Part shown: one piece after another, positions 17,093-25,517 of the stretch
Layout of the letters: every line of letters starts with the position of its first letter
How positions within the stretch are numbered: the stretch's first letter is position 1
NCBI GenBank assembly: GCA_028688755.1
Contig: JAQTXN010000006.1
Coordinates: 5,652-40,657, forward strand
Direction of reading: 5' to 3'
DNA length: 35,006 bases
Source of the DNA: Methylococcales bacterium
Lineage (GTDB): Bacteria; Pseudomonadota; Gammaproteobacteria; Methylococcales; Methylomonadaceae
Program-made: the position numbers and the translations under genes
Notes under the pieces: generated by a model
Told to the model about the DNA's origin: nothing
The model's input: only the letters and a program-made list of their open reading frames with translations
Database searches by the model: none

Positions 17093-17971
17093 ATGAAACG
17101 CATTTTTCTATTTCTAGTTACCAACCTTGCGGTGATGGTGGTAATTGGCGTTATTTTTAATTTGTTGGGTTTGCACAGTTCACTTGCGGCAAACGGTGTC
17201 GATTTAGATTTGAAAAAATTGCTCGTGATGTCAGCCATTATTGGTTCGACAGGTTCTGTCATTTCACTATTTATGTCGAAATGGTCAGCAAAACGCGGCA
17301 TGGGCGTAGTTGTGATTGAACAGCCACAAAATCAAACTGAACAATGGCTTGTTAATATCGTTGCTCGTCAAGCACAAGCCGCAGGGATTGGAATGCCAGA
17401 AGTGGGTATTTTTGAATCGCCCGAACCCAATGCTTTTGCCACAGGTGCCAATCGTAATGATGCGTTAGTTGCCGTGAGTACAGGTTTATTGCACGCAATG
17501 AGTGCTGACGAAGTGGAAGCCGTTGTCGGTCACGAAATCAGTCACGTTGCAAATGGCGATATGATTACGATGGCGTTAATGCAAGGCGTTGTGAATACCT
17601 TCGTTTATTTTTTTGCAACGATTATTGGTCACTTCGTGGACAAAGTGATTTTGAAAAACGAAGAACAAGGCTACGGCTGGGCGTATTACGTCACGCAAAT
17701 GGTCGCGCAAATCGCACTTGGTATTTTGGCTTCAATGCTTGTGATGTGGTTCTCACGTTACCGCGAATTCAGAGCTGACGCAGGTGGTGCAAATTTAGCA
17801 GGTCGTGAAAAAATGATTGCCGCGTTACAAGCCTTGCAACGTGTTCACGAACCAGCCGAATTACCAGGTCAATTAGCGGCGTTTGGTATCAGCGGCGGTG
17901 GTTCAATGAAATTATTCATGTCACATCCACCACTTGAAGATCGCATTGCCGCATTGCAAAATTTGCGTTAA
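17093..17971 (+). CDS. htpX: Membrane zinc metalloprotease HtpX
   Basis: A 292-aa inner-membrane protease that degrades misfolded membrane proteins alongside FtsH. The active site is HEISH with His147, Glu148 and His151, and the third zinc ligand is Glu225 in RYREFRADAGG. Hydrophobic segments flank the site: two near the N-terminus (about 4-22 and 40-55) and two in the middle (about 160-180 and 195-215). The typical ending SHPPLEDRIAAL is present. GAGG 10 nt before the ATG is a good ribosome site. It stands alone, with a terminator 13 nt after the stop. HtpX is often under CpxR or heat-shock control, but no site is evident here. Confidence 0.95.
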   Translation: MKRIFLFLVTNLAVMVVIGVIFNLLGLHSSLAANGVDLDLKKLLVMSAIIGSTGSVISLFMSKWSAKRGMGVVVIEQPQNQTEQWLVNIVARQAQAAGIGMPEVGIFESPEPNAFATGANRNDALVAVSTGLLHAMSADEVEAVVGHEISHVANGDMITMALMQGVVNTFVYFFATIIGHFVDKVILKNEEQGYGWAYYVTQMVAQIALGILASMLVMWFSRYREFRADAGGANLAGREKMIAALQALQRVHEPAELPGQLAAFGISGGGSMKLFMSHPPLEDRIAALQNLR

Positions 17972-17984
17972 TTCACACTCAAAC

Positions 17985-18019
17985 AGGTGCAAAGTTTTTT
18001 GGCTTTGCACCTTTCTTTT
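17985..18019 (+). terminator. Terminator after htpX
   Basis: A perfect 10-bp stem AGGTGCAAAG (17985-17994) with CTTTGCACCT (18003-18012) around an 8-nt loop, followed by TTCTTTT. Confidence 0.88.
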
Positions 18020-18044
18020 GTCTAACACATAACTTTACAAAAAA

Positions 18045-19226
18045 ATGAGCATCACACTTTCTAATCGCGTCAACGCTGTAAAACCTTCTCCAACCTTAGT
18101 CATTACTGCAAGAGCCGCAAAAATGCGTGCTGAAGGTCATGATATTATCGGTCTAGGAGCAGGTGAACCTGATTTCGATACCCCTGATTTTATTAAACAA
18201 GCCGCTATCGATGCGATTAACAAAGGTTTCACAAAATATACCGCTGTTGATGGCATTGCACCGTTGAAACAAGCGATTATCAATAAATTCAAAAATGACA
18301 ATGGCTTGGAATATAACGCGAAACAAATTTTAGTTTCGTGCGGTGGCAAACAAAGTTCGTTCAATTTAACGCAAGCTCTTTTGAATGCTGGCGACGAAGT
18401 GATTATTCCTGCACCTTATTGGGTTTCATATCCTGATATGGTGTTGCTCGCAGACGGTGTGCCTGTGATTATCGAAACGACACAAGCGCAGAATTTCAAA
18501 ATTACACCGCAGCAATTACGCGCAGCAATTACTGAGAAAACAAAGTTAATTTTCATTAACAGTCCATCGAATCCTTCGGGCGCGGCGTATTCGCTTGAAG
18601 AATTGAAAGCGTTAGGTGATGTGTTAGCGGATTTCCCAAACATCATTATCGCCACCGATGATATGTATGAGCATATTCTTTGGGAAGAAGGCACATTTGT
18701 GAACATTTTGAACGCGCATCCTGAATTTTATGACCGCACGATTGTGATGAATGGCGTGTCAAAAGCGTATTCGATGACTGGCTGGCGAATTGGATATGCC
18801 GCTGGAAATGAGAAATTGATTGAGGCAATGTGTACGATTCAATCACAAAGTACCTCAAATCCAACTTCAATTTCACAATATGCAGCGTTAGCGGCGTTAA
18901 CAGGCGATCAAAGTTTTATTGTTGAAATGTGTAAAGAATTCAAAAAACGTCATGATTTTGTTGTCGCAGAATTGAATACGATTGACGGCGTGGAATGTAT
19001 CCCAACCGACGGTACGTTTTACGTTTTCCCGAATATCGAAAAATTATTAGCGCGTTTGGATGGCATTGATGACGATTTGGCGTTTTCAGATTATTTAATT
19101 GAAAAAGCTGGCGTGGCACTTGTTCCAGGTTCGGCTTTTGGAACAGCTGGACATATTCGTTTATCGATTGCAACCAGCATGGACAATCTTAAAAACGCAT
19201 TGGAAAGAATTAAAAAAGCGATTTAA
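18045..19226 (+). CDS. aspC: Pyridoxal phosphate-dependent aspartate aminotransferase (class I)
   Basis: A 393-aa aminotransferase of the group I-beta aspartate type, interconverting aspartate and oxaloacetate with glutamate and 2-oxoglutarate. The cofactor lysine is Lys240 in NGVSKAYSMTGWRIGYAAG. Substrate and phosphate contacts are seen in GLGAGEPDFDTPDF near the N-terminus, INSPSNPSG in the middle, and the C-terminal arginine in HIRLSIATS. Some members also accept prephenate, which cannot be decided here. No Shine-Dalgarno is obvious. It is followed 11 nt later by a terminator nearly identical to that of the next gene. Confidence 0.93.
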   Translation: MSITLSNRVNAVKPSPTLVITARAAKMRAEGHDIIGLGAGEPDFDTPDFIKQAAIDAINKGFTKYTAVDGIAPLKQAIINKFKNDNGLEYNAKQILVSCGGKQSSFNLTQALLNAGDEVIIPAPYWVSYPDMVLLADGVPVIIETTQAQNFKITPQQLRAAITEKTKLIFINSPSNPSGAAYSLEELKALGDVLADFPNIIIATDDMYEHILWEEGTFVNILNAHPEFYDRTIVMNGVSKAYSMTGWRIGYAAGNEKLIEAMCTIQSQSTSNPTSISQYAALAALTGDQSFIVEMCKEFKKRHDFVVAELNTIDGVECIPTDGTFYVFPNIEKLLARLDGIDDDLAFSDYLIEKAGVALVPGSAFGTAGHIRLSIATSMDNLKNALERIKKAI

Positions 19227-19237
19227 AAACACAAAAG

Positions 19238-19260
19238 GGCGATTTTTATAATCGCCTTTT
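19238..19260 (+). terminator. Terminator after the aminotransferase gene
   Basis: GGCGATT (19238-19244) pairs with AATCGCC (19250-19256), followed by TTTTTCTTTT. The flanking A-run can extend the stem past one bulged G. A near-copy lies after the next gene at 19809. Confidence 0.85.
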
Positions 19261-19282
19261 TCTTTTCAGAATGGGAGTCTTT

Positions 19283-19804
19283 ATGAAAAAAATCTTTGTC
19301 GCTTTTTGTGTTTTTTCAGCTATTTCCTTGTCAACGCAAGCAGAAACAAAGTTTATTCCACCTCACGCAGAAACACATAACAGCGTAGTTTGTGTCAAAA
19401 CGACAGAAACTGAAATTGCAGCGATGTTTGATGAATGGAATGCTGCCTTAGCAACACTCGATGCACACAATGTTGCCATGTTATACGCGCACGATGCTGT
19501 TTTATTACCAACAATTTCAAATAAACCGCGCACCACGCATGATGAAATTGAAGATTATTTTGTGCATTTTTTAGCAAAGAAACCACAAGGAAAAATTGAT
19601 TGGCGCATTATCAATATCGGTTGTAATACCGCATCAGATACGGGACTTTATACTTTTACGTTGCATGAAAAACATGGAAAAGTTAAAAAGGTTGCTGCTC
19701 GCTACTCGTTTGTTTATGAGTATGACGATGACCAATGGTTAATTGAGCATCACCATTCGTCTGTGATGCCCGAAAAAATCAAGAAACAAAAAAAAGCGAT
19801 TTAA
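19283..19804 (+). CDS. Exported SnoaL / CaMKII-association-domain-like protein
   Basis: A 173-aa protein with a signal peptide (MKKIFVAFCVFSAISLS, likely cleavage near TQA) and a cone-shaped NTF2-like domain. The segments IAAMFDEWNAALATLDAHNV, YAHDAVLLPTIS and WLIEHHHSSVMPE match the bacterial SgcJ/EcaC or CaMKII-AD group. The fold binds small ligands or forms dimers, and exported members have no established role. I chose the ATG at 19283 because GGGAG lies 5 nt upstream; the ATG at 19271 in the same frame would overlap that site and spoil the signal peptide. Its last codons and terminator repeat those of the aminotransferase gene. Confidence 0.82.
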   Translation: MKKIFVAFCVFSAISLSTQAETKFIPPHAETHNSVVCVKTTETEIAAMFDEWNAALATLDAHNVAMLYAHDAVLLPTISNKPRTTHDEIEDYFVHFLAKKPQGKIDWRIINIGCNTASDTGLYTFTLHEKHGKVKKVAARYSFVYEYDDDQWLIEHHHSSVMPEKIKKQKKAI

Positions 19805-19808
19805 AAAC

Positions 19809-19836
19809 AAAAGGCGATTTTTTAATCGCCTTTTTT
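19809..19836 (+). terminator. Terminator after the SnoaL-like gene
   Basis: A perfect 11-bp stem AAAAGGCGATT (19809-19819) with AATCGCCTTTT (19824-19834) around TTTT, continuing in T residues. Confidence 0.9.
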
Positions 19837-19891
19837 ATTTGCAGTGCTAAACTAAACCGATAGCGATTCACTATCTTTAACGAGGTTTATT

Positions 19892-21466
19892 ATGATTCAC
19901 AAACATGTTCAGTATTACACGCAACATTTCAAAGATGACGCACCTGCATCATTGGTGGTTTTCTTGGTTGCGCTGCCACTTTGTTTGGGCATTGCATTAG
20001 CATCAGGCGCACCATTATTTTCAGGGATTATTGCAGGACTGGTCGGCGGAATTCTAGTTTCATTATTAAGCGGTTCACAACTTTGCGTGTCAGGGCCCGC
20101 AGCAGGATTAACCGTTATTGTATTTACCGCAATTGAAACATTGGGCAGTTTTCAAGGTTTGCTAATGGCGGTTGTTTTAGCGGGAATTTTTCAATTGGTT
20201 TTAGGCTTTTTACGCGCAGGCATTATTGGTGCATTTTTTCCCTCGTCAGTTATTGAAGGAATGCTTGCTGCAATTGGTTTAATTTTAATTATCAAACAAA
20301 TTCCACACGCTACAGGCTATGACACCAGTTTTGAAGGTGACGAAAGCTATATGCGTGAAACCCCTGAATCAAGTTTTTTAGAGTTGTTTGAGTCGCTCAC
20401 ACAAAATATTTCGACGGGTTCAATCATTATTAGTATCGTGGCATTGCTAATTATTATTGGGTGGGGTTTTTTGAAAAATCACCCAACGTTAAAGTTCATT
20501 CCTGCACCGTTAATTGCGGTCATTTGGGGCGTAGGTTTTAACGAATGGGCAACACAATTTGCGCCTGAATTTGCCGTTCACGCGAAACATTTGGTGAGTT
20601 TACCGATTCTGCATAATCCAAGCGATTTACTCGATAACTTCATGCTGCCTGATTTTAGTTATTTGAGTAATCCACACACTTACGTTGTCGCGGCGACAAT
20701 TGCCATTATTGCAAGTTTAGAAACGCTTTTAAGTTTAGAAGCCACTGACAAACTCGATCCATTTAAACGCATCGCCCCAACAAATCGAGAACTCAAGGCG
20801 CAAGGTATGGGCAACATCGTAAGTGGATTACTCGGTGGTTTGCCAATGACAGCCGTTATCGTGCGAAGTGCTGCGAACATTAACTCAGGCGGACGTACAA
20901 AACTTTCGAGTTTTTTACACGGCGTTTGGTTACTTTTGAGCGTGATGTTTTTAGCGACTGTTTTAAACAAGATTCCCCTTGCTTGTTTGTCTGCAATTTT
21001 ATTGCACACAGGTTATAAACTGGCAAATCCGTCCATTTTCAGACAGTTTTATCATAAAGGAATGAGCCAGTTTTTACCGTTTGTGATTACGATTGTGGCG
21101 ATTGTCACTACCGATTTGTTGAAAGGTATGGTGATTGGAATGACGATAGGCTTATTTTTTGTGATAAAGGCGAATTATCACGCGGCAATTACGTTAACGA
21201 AAGCCAATTCACATTATTTAATTTCCTTTAACAAAGATGTTTCATTTTTGAATAAAGCCTTGTTGCGTAAATTCATTTTACAAATCGAAGAAAATAGCAC
21301 GGTCACGATTGACGCAACGAAAACGAATTTTGTCGATCATGATATTTTAGAAGTGATTGAAAACTTTTTGGATGCCGCAGAAGACGACAACATTACCGTT
21401 CAATTGATTAACTTGGATGGTAGTGAAAAATTTACTCGTCATTATTCAAAGGTACAAACTGCGTAA
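19892..21466 (+). CDS. SulP family inorganic anion transporter
   Basis: A 524-aa inner-membrane transporter with about ten to twelve hydrophobic segments up to residue 425 and a reduced STAS-like cytoplasmic domain at about 435-515 (VTIDATKTNFVDHDILEVIENF). The front signature PLCLGIALASGAPLFSGII followed by SGPAAGLTV is typical of SulP subfamilies that carry bicarbonate or sulfate, some encoded next to carbonic anhydrase. No carbonic anhydrase gene is adjacent here, so the substrate (sulfate, bicarbonate or another anion) stays open. GAGG 9 nt before the ATG is a good ribosome site. It is a single-gene unit, convergent with the dynamin-like gene. Confidence 0.9.
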   Translation: MIHKHVQYYTQHFKDDAPASLVVFLVALPLCLGIALASGAPLFSGIIAGLVGGILVSLLSGSQLCVSGPAAGLTVIVFTAIETLGSFQGLLMAVVLAGIFQLVLGFLRAGIIGAFFPSSVIEGMLAAIGLILIIKQIPHATGYDTSFEGDESYMRETPESSFLELFESLTQNISTGSIIISIVALLIIIGWGFLKNHPTLKFIPAPLIAVIWGVGFNEWATQFAPEFAVHAKHLVSLPILHNPSDLLDNFMLPDFSYLSNPHTYVVAATIAIIASLETLLSLEATDKLDPFKRIAPTNRELKAQGMGNIVSGLLGGLPMTAVIVRSAANINSGGRTKLSSFLHGVWLLLSVMFLATVLNKIPLACLSAILLHTGYKLANPSIFRQFYHKGMSQFLPFVITIVAIVTTDLLKGMVIGMTIGLFFVIKANYHAAITLTKANSHYLISFNKDVSFLNKALLRKFILQIEENSTVTIDATKTNFVDHDILEVIENFLDAAEDDNITVQLINLDGSEKFTRHYSKVQTA

Positions 21467-21468
21467 GA

Positions 21469-21505
21469 ATTGAAAAAGGGCAAATCACATTTGCCCTTTT
21501 TCAAT
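21469..21505. terminator. Long bidirectional terminator between SulP and dynamin-like genes
   Basis: A perfect 17-bp stem (21469-21485 with 21489-21505) closed by the 3-nt loop CAC. The arms contain AAAAAGGGC and GCCCTTTTT, so the T-run lies inside the stem in both directions. It can serve both convergent genes. Confidence 0.85.
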
Positions 21506-21525
21506 CAGATAGTTTTGTGAATGGA

Positions 21526-21544
21526 GGGCGAATATGATTCGCCC
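21526..21544. repeat. REP-like palindrome GGGCGAAT-ATG-ATTCGCCC
   Basis: An 8-bp perfect inverted repeat around ATG, followed by CTAC on the right and preceded by GGA on the left. Its form resembles the dispersed short palindromes with a GTAGGGGCGAAT core that I recall from several bacterial genomes. Only one copy is in this window, so its dispersal cannot be shown. It lies 20 nt past the stop of the dynamin-like gene on the minus strand. Confidence 0.45.
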
Positions 21545-21562
21545 CTACAAATTTTAAAAACG

Positions 21563-23896
21563 TTAAAAAACGTGACTGTAACTGTCACGCACTTCTTTAA
21601 GTTCTAATGCGAGTTCACGACGAATTTGAAAATCACGGCGTGTGTGTGCAATGTTGTAAGGAATGAGCGGATTGCGTTCATATTTCACTGCGGTGCGAAT
21701 AATCCCAATCCATTGACGTTCATTGTCTTCCATTTCTTTAAAACGGTTGCGAATACGTTCAAGCTCTTGATTACAATAAGTAATAAAACCCGCCGCGTAA
21801 AACACGCTATTTTTTAAATAATCCTGTAACGCCGCTAAATCACCGTTAATTTCTTCGACAACTTCTTCGAAATTTTGCGGTTCTGTTGCTTTTTCGATTT
21901 CTTTTGCAGGTATTGTCGCTTCTGTTAAAACGGCATCGGCAATCGCTTTTGCCGCATTTCTACCGCGTCCTGCTGGCACCGTTTTATTGATTGCCGCCCA
22001 CAAACCGTAACGCAAATAATGCGTCAAACCGCCTTCTTGTTTGGATTTGTCGCCACCTTGATAAAAGGCTTCTAAGGTTTTGATTTCAGCGGCACGTTCA
22101 CTTAATAAACGGTCACGCGCTTGCAATGGTTTTGCAATAAACGCTTCCACCGCAACGCGCCCAAAACGCAAAAATAACACTTGAAAACCGTGTCGAATTC
22201 GGGCTTGTTCGATTCCTTCGTCTAAATGCGAATGTAACAAAGTGCGACGTACTTCTTCGGTTTCCCAAAGTAATTCTTGGATTTTTCGAACAATGCCGTC
22301 GATTAACGCTTGCAGAGCTTGGGCGAGTTGGTCGGTGAGTTCTGTTTCAAATTTCTTTTGAATTTCACGGAAAAGTTCTTCACGAATCTTGTAATTTCCT
22401 TCACGCGCATCAGGCATTGAAAGTGTACCGCCAGCGGTGTAAATCCGTTTTAATTCATCGGGTTGTGCAGTGATTAAATTCGAAAGTAACGCTTCAATTT
22501 TTTGATCATAAGCAGAACGCAATGCCGCAAGTTCCGCGTGTTCTGCGCCTAACGCATCCGCTTCGGTGCGACCTTGAATACTTTCAGAATACCAAACATC
22601 AAAATCTTTTTTGATGCGTTGCCATTCACGTCCCCACCATTGATTAAATTCTTTGCCGAGCAAATCATCTTCTTGACGTTCATTTTCAGCAATCGTGCCG
22701 TAAATCGGTTCGAGTTTGCCCAAAATTTCCGTCGCTAATTGGCGCGTTGCGTTTACCAGCGAATCACAACGTTTTTGCAAAACGCCTGTGCGTTCGTTAT
22801 CAATGTAAAAATTTACAGCATCTTTTAACTCTTTTACGCCGTCGGTAATGGCTAATTTTTTAATTTTATTTTTATCATCAGCACTTTTCGAACGGCGCAA
22901 AGTGTCCTCGCTTGGAATGCCAAATTCGACCAAATGCGAACGCGCACAAACGGGGAGTAATCGACGTTCAGGCACATTTGCCCAAAAGGCTTTGTGTTTA
23001 GCGAATGTGTCACGAAAATCAATCTGATCGTCCATTGCGTCCGCTTGCGTTAACACGACAAACACTTTATCTGACACGCGCAAACTGGGGTCTTCCGCAT
23101 CTGCAACGAGGAGCATTTCCTTTTCAGGTCCTGTAATCGATGGTTGCTTCATTTCTTTGGCGTAAATGATGGCATCGCAATTTTGCAAGCGATCAACCGC
23201 TTGCTCGGCGTGCATCAAAATGCCCGAATTAAAACCTGGTACGTCATGAAAAATAATGTCGCGATCACTACGCAAACGCACGGTTTTTAATTGAATACGT
23301 TTAATCGCAAGAGCTTGTGCGCGATTTTTGAAAATGGCGGATTGCAACAACTCGCTGATTTCACCGATGTCTAAAAAGGGTTGTTTAAAACTGCCTTTTT
23401 TGGTGAATTCATAAATCTGATTCAGATTTTTTTCAGTGTCATTGAAATCTTCTTGAATTTCCTTTTTTTCTTTGTCACTGAGCAACGCGCCCGCTAAGGC
23501 TTTTTGACGTTGTTCTTGCAACTTCGCAATTTCTTCGCGGCTGTAATACTCAATGGCAACTAATTGATCTTGCTCAGTTTGCGCTGACCAAATTTCGGTG
23601 CTGGTAAAAGTGCAACGCTCCCGCGCTGAAGGCAAAATTTCTTGTCCAAGCCACGCATTTAATAGCGCACTTTTACCCGCTTTTTCCAAACCAATCACGG
23701 CAACTTCAAAACGATTGGCGCGTAAACGTTCAAGTTGGCGATTCAAACGCGCGTGTTCATGTTCGAGTTTTTGCACCATTTCAGGCGACATATCTACGCC
23801 TGTTTTGTTGCTTAAAGTGATGAGTTTATCGGATAAAACGGACGCTTTTTCTAAGCGGGTGAGTTGTTTTGCACAAGTTTCTAGCCACGTTGCCAT
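21563..23896 (-). CDS. Bacterial dynamin-like GTPase
   Basis: A 777-aa large GTPase. G1 is GLEKAGKS at 69-76, the switch threonines lie in CTFTSTE near 95-101, G3 is DVPG at 218-221 and G4 is TQAD at 283-286. A charged helical insertion at about 118-165 separates switch I from G3. The rest is long helical stalk with high Glu/Arg content, and a mildly hydrophobic patch near 585-610 (VLFLRFGRVAVEAFIAKPL) could be the membrane-touching paddle. Bacterial dynamins remodel membranes, and some take part in phage defence or vesicle release. Many are encoded as pairs; this one has no partner gene. It is transcribed away from trkA across a 241-nt gap and ends in shared hairpins with the SulP gene. Confidence 0.88.
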   Translation of the reverse strand: MATWLETCAKQLTRLEKASVLSDKLITLSNKTGVDMSPEMVQKLEHEHARLNRQLERLRANRFEVAVIGLEKAGKSALLNAWLGQEILPSARERCTFTSTEIWSAQTEQDQLVAIEYYSREEIAKLQEQRQKALAGALLSDKEKKEIQEDFNDTEKNLNQIYEFTKKGSFKQPFLDIGEISELLQSAIFKNRAQALAIKRIQLKTVRLRSDRDIIFHDVPGFNSGILMHAEQAVDRLQNCDAIIYAKEMKQPSITGPEKEMLLVADAEDPSLRVSDKVFVVLTQADAMDDQIDFRDTFAKHKAFWANVPERRLLPVCARSHLVEFGIPSEDTLRRSKSADDKNKIKKLAITDGVKELKDAVNFYIDNERTGVLQKRCDSLVNATRQLATEILGKLEPIYGTIAENERQEDDLLGKEFNQWWGREWQRIKKDFDVWYSESIQGRTEADALGAEHAELAALRSAYDQKIEALLSNLITAQPDELKRIYTAGGTLSMPDAREGNYKIREELFREIQKKFETELTDQLAQALQALIDGIVRKIQELLWETEEVRRTLLHSHLDEGIEQARIRHGFQVLFLRFGRVAVEAFIAKPLQARDRLLSERAAEIKTLEAFYQGGDKSKQEGGLTHYLRYGLWAAINKTVPAGRGRNAAKAIADAVLTEATIPAKEIEKATEPQNFEEVVEEINGDLAALQDYLKNSVFYAAGFITYCNQELERIRNRFKEMEDNERQWIGIIRTAVKYERNPLIPYNIAHTRRDFQIRRELALELKEVRDSYSHVF

Positions 23897-24137
23897 ACGA
23901 TTTCCAAGTTTATTAAATAGACTGATTTTTGAGTTCAGCGTTCATCGGTTCAATGTTGACGCAATGCTAAACTAAGAAGGCAAAAAGCGACAACCTCTAA
24001 ATGGTTTTTTTCAATTCTAAAAAGCGTTACGCAAAAGTTTAAGCAACAAAATGTATTTAAATCACGGTTTTGTTATACCTAAATTCGAAAAGTAGGTAAA
24101 ATTCGCGCCTTTCTAAATACCCCTTGGTTTTTATTAC
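23897..24137. other. Divergent intergenic region, dynamin-like gene and trkA
   Basis: 241 nt of AT-rich sequence between two genes transcribed away from each other, so it must hold both promoters. I looked for -35/-10 pairs on both strands and found only weak candidates: TAAAAT at 24097 toward trkA has no partner at the right distance, and TTGTCG with a TTTAGC-like -10 lies toward the dynamin gene. No strong hairpin or direct repeat is visible. Confidence 0.5.
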
Positions 24138-25505
24138 ATGAAAATACTCATTCTAGGTGCAGGTATTACAGGTTCATCTGTTGCCGAAGCCCTTGCAAGT
24201 GAAGAAAATGACATTGTTGTCGTTGATTTTAGAACGGATTTACTTGATGCGTTAAAAGAGCGTTTCGATATTGCGACGGTGACAGGAAACGCTGCCCATC
24301 CGAGTGTTTTAGAACAAGCTGGAATTAGCAATACAGACATGGTGATTGCGGTTACTGACCGCGATGAAACAAATATGCTGGCGTGTTTAATTATTAACTC
24401 GCTCTACAGCAAACCGAAAACCATTGCGCGGGTTCGTGCTATCGATTATTTAAAACATCCGCGCTTGTTTAGTCCTAACGGCATTCCTGTTGATATTGTG
24501 ATAAGTCCTGAACAAATTGTGATGAATGCTATTCGCAATTTGATTGAATTCCCTGGTGTGTTGCAAGTTTCTGAATTTGCGAGTGGATTGGTACGTTTAT
24601 TTTCAGTTAAAGTCATTGCAAATGGCAGTTTGACAGGCAAAAAAATCAAAACAATCAAAGATCGTCTGATAAATGGCAAAACACGCATTGTGGCAATTTT
24701 TCGCAATGGTGAACCTTTTTGTGTCAACGGTGAATCCACGATTGAAACAGGTGACGAAGTTTTCTTTGTCGCACCACGAAAAGAAGTACGTCGTGTTTTA
24801 GAAGAATTAGGAAAATTAGAAGCTCCCATTAAACGCATCATCATTGCAGGTGGCGGACACGTCGGAAAACGTTTGGCTCTTGCGCTCGAAGATAAACATC
24901 AAGTCAAAATTATCGAAAAAGATATGCGTCGCGCTAAAAAAATCGCCAACGATTTAGATAAAACGATTGTTTTAGTCGGCGACTGCGCGGACGAAAAGTT
25001 GTTACAAGACGAATCGATTGAAGATACCGATTTATTTTGTGCGATTACTGATAATGATGGCGTGAACATTATTTCTGCCTCACTGGCAAAAAGTTTAGGC
25101 GCACGCAAAACCATTTGTTTACTCAATCACAATTCTTACCTCAAGTTATTGCATGGCACCAACATTGACGTAGCTGTTTTACCCAATCAAGAAACCCTCG
25201 GTAGTATTTTAAAACATGTTCGCAAAGGTGATGTCGCTGAGGTTAGCTCACTTTGTGGCGGCACAGCAGAAGCCATTGAAGCAATTGCTCATCACAACGG
25301 ACGTGAAGATTCGGTTGTTGGCAAACGAGTCGATTCGGTGAAGTTTCCTGATGGCATTGTCATTGGTGCGTTGATTCGCAATCATGAAGTGATTGCCATT
25401 CATCACGATACGGTTTTCAAAGAAGATGATCATGTGATTATGTTTGCGATGGATAAAAAATTGATTCCGTACATCGAGCAATCTTTTCAACCGATTAGTA
25501 GCTAA
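24138..25505 (+). CDS. trkA: Trk potassium transporter NAD-binding subunit TrkA
   Basis: A 455-aa peripheral membrane protein that gates TrkH. It has the duplicated architecture of TrkA: two Rossmann RCK-N domains with glycine loops GAGITGSSVAEAL at about 7-19 and AGGGHVGKRLALAL at 237-250, each followed by a C-terminal RCK-C half (about 140-220 and 370-450). Both copies keep the acidic residue after the second strand (VVVD and KIIEKD) used for NAD(H). Length matches E. coli TrkA. trkH follows 12 nt later, so the pair is an operon. The usual neighbours rsmB and fmt are absent here. Confidence 0.95.
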   Translation: MKILILGAGITGSSVAEALASEENDIVVVDFRTDLLDALKERFDIATVTGNAAHPSVLEQAGISNTDMVIAVTDRDETNMLACLIINSLYSKPKTIARVRAIDYLKHPRLFSPNGIPVDIVISPEQIVMNAIRNLIEFPGVLQVSEFASGLVRLFSVKVIANGSLTGKKIKTIKDRLINGKTRIVAIFRNGEPFCVNGESTIETGDEVFFVAPRKEVRRVLEELGKLEAPIKRIIIAGGGHVGKRLALALEDKHQVKIIEKDMRRAKKIANDLDKTIVLVGDCADEKLLQDESIEDTDLFCAITDNDGVNIISASLAKSLGARKTICLLNHNSYLKLLHGTNIDVAVLPNQETLGSILKHVRKGDVAEVSSLCGGTAEAIEAIAHHNGREDSVVGKRVDSVKFPDGIVIGALIRNHEVIAIHHDTVFKEDDHVIMFAMDKKLIPYIEQSFQPISS

Positions 25506-25517
25506 CAGGTCGCCATA

